In this document: positions 5,673-8,074 of the stretch, one piece after another
Layout of the letters: every line of letters begins with the position of its first letter
Numbering within the stretch: position 1 is the stretch's first letter
Source of the DNA: SIG440 sp045592585
GTDB lineage: Bacteria > Bacillota > Clostridia > Monoglobales > Monoglobaceae
DNA length: 8,074 bases
Assembly: GCA_045592585.1 (NCBI GenBank)
Contig: JAZNVB010000015.1
Coordinates: 1-8,074, forward strand
Direction of reading: 5' to 3'
Position numbers and translations under genes: made by a program
The notes under the pieces: model-generated
Database searches by the model: none
What the model was told of the DNA's origin: nothing
What the model saw: the letters and a program-made list of their open reading frames with translations, nothing else

Positions 5673-6425
5673 ATGATTACCATTAAATCGAAATATGAAA
5701 TTGAATTTATGAAGGTGGCCGGCCGTGTTACAGGTGAAACGTTGAAATTGTTGGAAGAGCTAACAAGACCCGGAGTTTCAACCTTGGAACTTGACAAGGC
5801 TGCCGAGAAATATATAAGAAGTCAGGGTTGTGTTCCTTCATTTAAAGGTTACGGCGGATTCCCCGGCAGTGTATGCGCCAGCATTAACGACGAGGTTATC
5901 CATGGAATTCCCGATAAGAGAGTTCTTAAAGAGGGTGACATTGTAAGCTTTGATGTTGGTGCCTGCTACAAGGGTTATCATGGTGATGCTGCCCGCACAT
6001 TCGGTGTTGGAAAGATATCGGATGAGGCTCAACGACTTATTGATGTAACTCGCGAAAGTTTTTTTGAAGGAATAAAATTTGCAAAGGACGGATATCGGAT
6101 ATCGGATATTTCGGGTGCAATTCAGAAATATGTTGAGGATAACGGATACAGTGTTCTGCGCGAGTATTGCGGTCACGGTCTTGGCAGGGAACTGCACGAA
6201 GACCCGGAAATTCCCAACTATGTGGCTCCCGGCCATAGAGGTGTGAGAATCAGACCGGGTATGTGTCTGGCAATTGAACCTATGGTCAACCAAGGAAGTC
6301 GCGAAATTTATGTAGCAGACAATGACTGGACGGTTCTGACTCAGGATGGCAAGTTGGCTGCTCATTACGAAAATAGTGTTCTTGTTACCAACGGTGAGCC
6401 AATATTGCTGACACTGTGCGAATAG
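5673..6425 (+). CDS. map: Methionine aminopeptidase type I
   Basis: This metalloprotease removes the initiator methionine from nascent proteins when the second residue is small. The product has 250 residues, the compact type Ia length without an N-terminal extension. The pita-bread fold's dinuclear metal ligands are all present: D94 (in VSFDVGACYKGYHGDAARTF), D105, H168 (in CGHGLGRELHEDP), E202 (in AIEPMV) and E233. Substrate-pocket H77 (NDEVIHGIP) and H175 are also intact. GGAG (5662-5665) lies 7 nt before the ATG, and the gene begins 19 nt after adk, so the two are probably co-transcribed. The coding sequence contains a threefold heptanucleotide repeat (6090-6110) that does not alter the length of the family alignment as far as I can judge. 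Confidence 0.98.
   Translation: MITIKSKYEIEFMKVAGRVTGETLKLLEELTRPGVSTLELDKAAEKYIRSQGCVPSFKGYGGFPGSVCASINDEVIHGIPDKRVLKEGDIVSFDVGACYKGYHGDAARTFGVGKISDEAQRLIDVTRESFFEGIKFAKDGYRISDISGAIQKYVEDNGYSVLREYCGHGLGRELHEDPEIPNYVAPGHRGVRIRPGMCLAIEPMVNQGSREIYVADNDWTVLTQDGKLAAHYENSVLVTNGEPILLTLCE
6090..6110 (+). repeat. Three tandem heptanucleotides inside map
   Basis: GGATATC at 6090-6096 and 6097-6103 is followed by GGATATT at 6104-6110. Because the unit is 7 nt, the three copies are read in different frames and encode GYRISDI, which fits the family. Gain or loss of one unit would shift the frame, so it is a potential slippage site. Confidence 0.7.
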
Positions 6426-6462
6426 GAAATATTTTGTAAATCATATAAGAGGTATACAACTT

Positions 6463-6744
6463 ATGGATGATATATTTAATGTGGGCGATATAGTCCTGTC
6501 AAAAATGGGCAGGGATAGCGGCAGACATTATATTATTATGGAAGCTGAAGAAAACTATGTATATATCTGTGACGGCGACTTTCACAAGGTAGACAAACCT
6601 AAAAAGAAAAAAGTCAAGCATGTGAAAGCAACGGGCGGGTCCAGCGAATACGTTGCCGATAAAATTACAGAAGGCACCAAGGTCACCAATACCGAACTGA
6701 GAAGAGCCATTCTGGAATTTGAAGAAGCTAACGCACAGGTGTAG
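6463..6744 (+). CDS. Small KOW-domain RNA-binding protein (L14e/L6e/L27e-like)
   Basis: This is a 93-residue protein of unproven function. The first ~45 residues look like a KOW/SH3-type beta-barrel: VGDIVLSKMGRDSGRHYII (7-25), then a YVYICDGDFHKVDKPKKKK strand-turn and basic patch (about 33-51). Similar genes sit between map and infA in many Firmicutes and are annotated as KOW-domain RNA-binding proteins by likeness to archaeal/eukaryotic L14e and L27e. The C-terminal half (KITEGTKVTNTELRRAILEFEEA) is predicted mixed/helical and acidic. The basic lysine cluster suggests rRNA or mRNA contact, which is inference. AAGAGG (6447-6452) is the Shine-Dalgarno, 10 nt before the ATG. It starts 37 nt after map, so it probably belongs to the same transcript. 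Whether it is a ribosome component, an assembly factor or something else cannot be decided here. Confidence 0.85.
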   Translation: MDDIFNVGDIVLSKMGRDSGRHYIIMEAEENYVYICDGDFHKVDKPKKKKVKHVKATGGSSEYVADKITEGTKVTNTELRRAILEFEEANAQV

Positions 6745-6761
6745 ATGCCAAACAAAATGTG

Positions 6762-6775
6762 AATGAATATTCATT
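6762..6775. repeat. 14-bp perfect palindrome upstream of infA
   Basis: AATGAATATTCATT is perfectly self-complementary and centred 35 bp before the infA start codon. It has no loop, so as RNA it would be a poor hairpin; as DNA it could be an operator half-site pair. The surroundings are very AT-rich, so chance is a real possibility. Confidence 0.4.
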
Positions 6776-6802
6776 ATTATATGCGCTATGGGAGGTGAAA
6801 CT

Positions 6803-7021
6803 ATGGCAAAGGAAGATGTTTTGGAGGTTGAAGGTACAGTCCTTGAAGCATTACCTAATGCAATGTTTCAGGTTGAACTTGAAAACGGGCACAAAATTCT
6901 TGCACATATTTCAGGCAAGCTGAGAATGCATTATATCAGAATTCTGCCTGGTGACAAGGTCACAGTAGAGATTTCTCCTTATGACCTGACCAAGGGTCGA
7001 ATTACCTGGAGAGCAAAATAA
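6803..7021 (+). CDS. infA: Translation initiation factor IF-1
   Basis: IF-1 occupies the A site of the 30S subunit during initiation and works with IF-2 and IF-3. The product has 72 residues, exactly the usual length, forming one OB fold. The conserved sequence begins MAKEDVLEVEGTVLEALPNA and continues with FQVELENGHKILAHISGKLR, RILPGDKVTVEISPYDLT and KGRITWRAK. The ATG at 6803 is chosen over the in-frame ATG at 6788 because GGGAGGTG (6790-6797) lies 5 nt upstream and MAKED is the family N-terminus. Usually infA is followed closely by rpmJ; here 249 nt intervene, holding two inverted repeats and a strong promoter, so infA may be at or near the end of the upstream transcript. Confidence 0.98.
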   Translation: MAKEDVLEVEGTVLEALPNAMFQVELENGHKILAHISGKLRMHYIRILPGDKVTVEISPYDLTKGRITWRAK

Positions 7022-7031
7022 AAATGTAACA

Positions 7032-7051
7032 TTTGACGGAATTCCGTCAAA
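7032..7051. repeat. 20-bp perfect palindrome after infA
   Basis: TTTGACGGAA (7032-7041) is followed at once by its exact reverse complement TTCCGTCAAA (7042-7051). As RNA it gives an 8-bp stem with an AATT loop; as DNA it is a perfect dyad. It begins 10 nt after the infA stop codon. No T-run follows on either strand, so it is not a standard intrinsic terminator. It may stabilise the 3' end of an upstream transcript or bind a dimeric protein. Confidence 0.6.
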
Positions 7052-7101
7052 ATTAAACAGATTATACCGCCGCCTTCGGTTATGTTGGTAGCTTTTTAGG
7101 A

Positions 7102-7149
7102 TATTTTCATAATTAAATCCCTGTTTAAGGTGTGAAAATTATGGAAATA
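7102..7149. repeat. 13-bp inverted repeat upstream of the rpmJ promoter
   Basis: The 13-nt arm TATTTTCATAATT (7102-7114) pairs with AATTATGGAAATA (7137-7149), with twelve Watson-Crick pairs and one T-G wobble. The 22-nt loop contains a small CCT/AGG inner stem (7120-7122 with 7128-7130). It ends 31 bp before the -35 box of the promoter at 7181. No T-run follows. AT-rich, possibly cruciform-forming or an upstream activating region. Confidence 0.5.
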
Positions 7150-7180
7150 CTTCAAAATATGCGTTGGGCAAAATTGGTGC

Positions 7181-7209
7181 TTGACATAATCTGGATTTGG
7201 TGATATAAT
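7181..7209 (+). promoter_or_regulatory. Consensus sigma-A promoter with extended -10, upstream of rpmJ
   Basis: TTGACA (7181-7186), a 17-bp spacer and TATAAT (7204-7209) are exact matches to the housekeeping consensus. TG at 7201-7202 one base before the -10 adds an extended -10 element. Transcription should start near 7216-7218, giving a leader of about 54 nt before rpmJ. It would drive rpmJ-rpsM-rpsK and onward independently of the upstream spc genes. Confidence 0.88.
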
Positions 7210-7217
7210 AATTCGGC

Positions 7218-7241
7218 TAGTGTGTGCTCAGGTACAGACTA
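7218..7241 (+). other. Stem-loop at the predicted 5' end of the rpmJ transcript
   Basis: TAGT (7218-7221) pairs with ACTA (7238-7241) and TGTGC (7223-7227) with GTACA (7232-7236), separated by one G/G mismatch and capped by a TCAG tetraloop. Nine pairs include one G-T wobble. With the start site expected near 7216-7218, the transcript would begin almost directly with this hairpin, a position known in other mRNAs to hinder 5'-dependent decay. That effect here is inference. Confidence 0.5.
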
Positions 7242-7270
7242 TCGTAACTTTTTTAGGAGGTGAAGGAATA

Positions 7271-7384
7271 ATGAAAGTACAACCTTCAGTTAAACCTATT
7301 TGTGAAAAGTGCAAAGTAATCAAGAGAAAAGGCAAGATTATGGTTATTTGCGAAAACCCCCGTCACAAACAGAAACAGGGCTAA
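7271..7384 (+). CDS. rpmJ: 50S ribosomal protein L36 (bL36), zinc-binding form
   Basis: L36 is the smallest 50S protein and sits in 23S rRNA near the factor-binding region. The product has 37 residues: MKVQPSVKPICEKCKVIKR followed by KGKIMVICENPRHKQKQG. The zinc ligands C11, C14, C27 and H32 are all present, so this is the zinc-binding form. AGGAGGTG (7255-7262) is 8 nt upstream of the ATG. It is the first gene after the consensus promoter at 7181 and is followed by a 154-nt leader before rpsM, longer than most gaps in this window. As with S14, a zinc-free paralogue might exist elsewhere, which cannot be seen here. Confidence 0.97.
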   Translation: MKVQPSVKPICEKCKVIKRKGKIMVICENPRHKQKQG

Positions 7385-7409
7385 TTGTGAAAAATTATCA
7401 ATCTTGTGA

Positions 7410-7526
7410 GAGCAGAGTTAGGCTTATTCGCCAATTAGTTTAAGCTGATGAAAGCGAAGAAACTCTTCGTGATAAGTGAAATTCTGCTCCGCATTACACT
7501 TTTCAAAAAAGAAAAATTATTCGGAG
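7410..7526 (+). promoter_or_regulatory. Candidate rpsM leader RNA: three-way junction versus anti-Shine-Dalgarno
   Basis: P1: GAGCAGAGTT (7410-7419) pairs with AATTCTGCTC (7480-7489), ten pairs with one G-T wobble. It encloses P2, GGCTTA (7421-7426) with TAAGCT (7441-7446), and P3, GCGAAGA (7454-7460) with TCTTCGT (7464-7470) around an AAC loop. A competing pairing joins CTCCG (7487-7491) to CGGAG (7522-7526) of the rpsM Shine-Dalgarno, aided by TTTTC (7500-7504) with GAAAA (7511-7515). CTCCG overlaps the 3' arm of P1, so the two folds exclude each other. The pairings are seen directly; a ligand such as an operon-encoded ribosomal protein is inference. Confidence 0.5.
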
Positions 7527-7538
7527 GTGAATGAAAGT

Positions 7539-7904
7539 ATGGCACGTATTGCAGGTGTTGACTTACCAAATGAGAAGAGAGTTGAGATTGGTCTTACCTA
7601 TATTTTCGGTATAGGTCTTTCCACATCAAAGAAAATCTTGGCAGCCACAGGCATAAATCCCGACACAAGAGTTCGTGATTTGTCAGAGGACGAGGTTTCA
7701 GCTCTTAGAGCAGAGATCGACAATTACAATGTTGAAGGTGATCTCCGTCGTGATATTGCTCTTGATATCAAGCGTCTCATTGAAATCAACTGTTACAGAG
7801 GTCTTCGTCACAGGAAAAACCTTCCTGTAAGAGGACAGCGTTCAAAGACAAACGCAAGAACCAGAAAAGGCCCTAGAAAAACTATGGCTAATAAGAAGAA
7901 ATAA
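7539..7904 (+). CDS. rpsM: 30S ribosomal protein S13 (uS13)
   Basis: S13 lies in the 30S head, contacts the P-site tRNA with its tail and forms intersubunit bridges B1a/B1b with 23S rRNA and L5. The product has 121 residues, the normal length. It shows the MARIAGVDLPNEKRV start, the helix-hairpin-helix region with YIFGIGLSTSKKIL (21-34), RLIEINCYRGLRHRK (79-93) and the basic tail LPVRGQRSKTNARTRKG (95-111) ending in KKK. The ATG at 7539 has GGAGGTGA (7523-7530) 8 nt upstream. The in-frame upstream start at 7476 would add 21 residues encoded by the structured leader and is rejected. The ribosome binding site can be sequestered by CTCCG at 7487-7491. Confidence 0.98.
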   Translation: MARIAGVDLPNEKRVEIGLTYIFGIGLSTSKKILAATGINPDTRVRDLSEDEVSALRAEIDNYNVEGDLRRDIALDIKRLIEINCYRGLRHRKNLPVRGQRSKTNARTRKGPRKTMANKKK

Positions 7905-7917
7905 TAAGTTTATCGAA

Positions 7918-7942
7918 AGTCTTTACGCTTGTGCGTGAAGCT
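7918..7942 (+). other. Hairpin in the rpsM-rpsK spacer
   Basis: CTTTACGC (7921-7928) pairs with GCGTGAAG (7933-7940), eight pairs with one T-G wobble around a TTGT loop. A bulged T7920 allows AG (7918-7919) to pair with CT (7941-7942). The following bases are CCCTTAAATTC, so no T-run and no intrinsic terminator. It ends 11 nt before the rpsK Shine-Dalgarno AGGAGGTGA (7954-7962). Confidence 0.55.
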
Positions 7943-7970
7943 CCCTTAAATTCAGGAGGTGAAAGTTACT

Positions 7971-8074
7971 ATGGCAAAGGCAGTCAAGAAAACCAGACGT
8001 CGTAGAGAAAAGAAAAATATTGAACGTGGTGCGGCTCATATCAAGTCAACCTTTAACAATACAATCGTTACCAT
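7971..8074 (+). CDS. rpsK: 30S ribosomal protein S11 (uS11), 3'-truncated by the window
   Basis: S11 is part of the 30S platform next to S6, S18 and S21 and helps shape the E-site mRNA path. Only the first 34 codons and two further bases are present: MAKAVKKTRRRREKKNIERG, then AAHIKSTFNNTIVT. The basic N-terminal extension and the HIKSTFNNTIVT block identify the family, whose full length is around 128-132 residues. AGGAGGTGA (7954-7962) lies 8 nt before the ATG. In Clostridia, rpsD (S4), rpoA and rplQ are expected next; that is outside the window and is prediction only. Confidence 0.96.
   Translation, partial: MAKAVKKTRRRREKKNIERGAAHIKSTFNNTIVT

Noticed and set aside
5838..6365. 175-codon open frame on the minus strand opposite map
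   Set aside because: It lies wholly antisense to a clearly conserved metalloprotease, shows no recognisable domain or good ribosome binding site, and is explained by codon bias of map.
7065..7097. Weak terminator after infA: TACC/GGTA and GCCG/CGGT stems followed by TTTTT
   Set aside because: The stem is interrupted by a 6-nt asymmetric bulge and has only about eight pairs; too weak to call, although partial termination cannot be excluded.
7445..7481. Hammerhead ribozyme-like core CTGATGA followed by GAAA in the rpsM leader
   Set aside because: The segment between the two motifs does not form a stem that starts next to CTGATGA and ends next to GAAA, and no matching stem III or cleavage triplet is visible.
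7454..7489. Loose resemblance of the rpsM leader to the S4-contacted region of 16S rRNA around helix 16 (TTCG, GAT, GAAA, TTCTG blocks)
   Set aside because: Alignment from memory needs several gaps and is not strong enough to name S4 as the ligand; kept only as a thing to test.
1..8074. Mobile elements, CRISPR arrays, tRNA or rRNA genes, horizontally acquired genes
   Set aside because: None seen: every coding region is a syntenic housekeeping gene on one strand with similar codon use, and no repeat-spacer pattern or transposase is present.

Overview
This window is a stretch of ribosomal-protein operon from a low-to-moderate GC Gram-positive bacterium, most likely class Clostridia and perhaps an Oscillospiraceae/Ruminococcaceae-type gut organism. 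The evidence is the gene order (rplE-rpsZ-rpsH-rplF-rplR-rpsE-rpmD-rplO-secY-adk-map-KOW gene-infA-rpmJ-rpsM-rpsK), the zinc-binding short form of S14, the four-cysteine zinc LID in adenylate kinase, a small KOW-domain gene between map and infA, and strong GGAGG ribosome binding sites. The family placement within Clostridia is inference. All genes lie on the + strand. I see no mobile element, CRISPR array, tRNA, rRNA or transferred gene, and no gene-free stretch above 300 bases.

Layout. Positions 1-4857 carry the second half of the spc operon: L5 (5'-truncated by the window), S14, S8, L6, L18, S5, L30 (TTG start), L15 and the translocon channel SecY, whose start codon directly follows the L15 stop. 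A 163-nt spacer with several potential hairpins leads to adk, map, a KOW-domain RNA-binding protein and infA (5021-7021). A 249-nt spacer then holds two large inverted repeats and a consensus extended -10 promoter. It is followed by the alpha-operon part: L36 (37 codons, 7271-7384), S13 and the first 34 codons of S11, which runs off the window.

How the genes work together. They supply 30S proteins (S14, S8, S5, S13, S11), 50S proteins (L5, L6, L18, L30, L15, L36), initiation factor IF-1, the membrane channel that receives nascent chains, the enzyme that removes N-terminal methionine, and adenylate kinase for nucleotide balance.

What deserves a second look is in the spacers. The best candidate is a hairpin just upstream of rpsH (760-805) whose core matches the S8-binding site of 16S rRNA helix 21, in the form I recall from Firmicutes rRNA. 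This suggests S8 autoregulation at its own gene. The second is the 154-nt rpsM leader, which can fold into a three-way junction that competes with an anti-Shine-Dalgarno pairing. Others are a hairpin that holds the TTG start codon of rpmD and a multi-hairpin element between secY and adk. All structures were found by eye and need covariation analysis.
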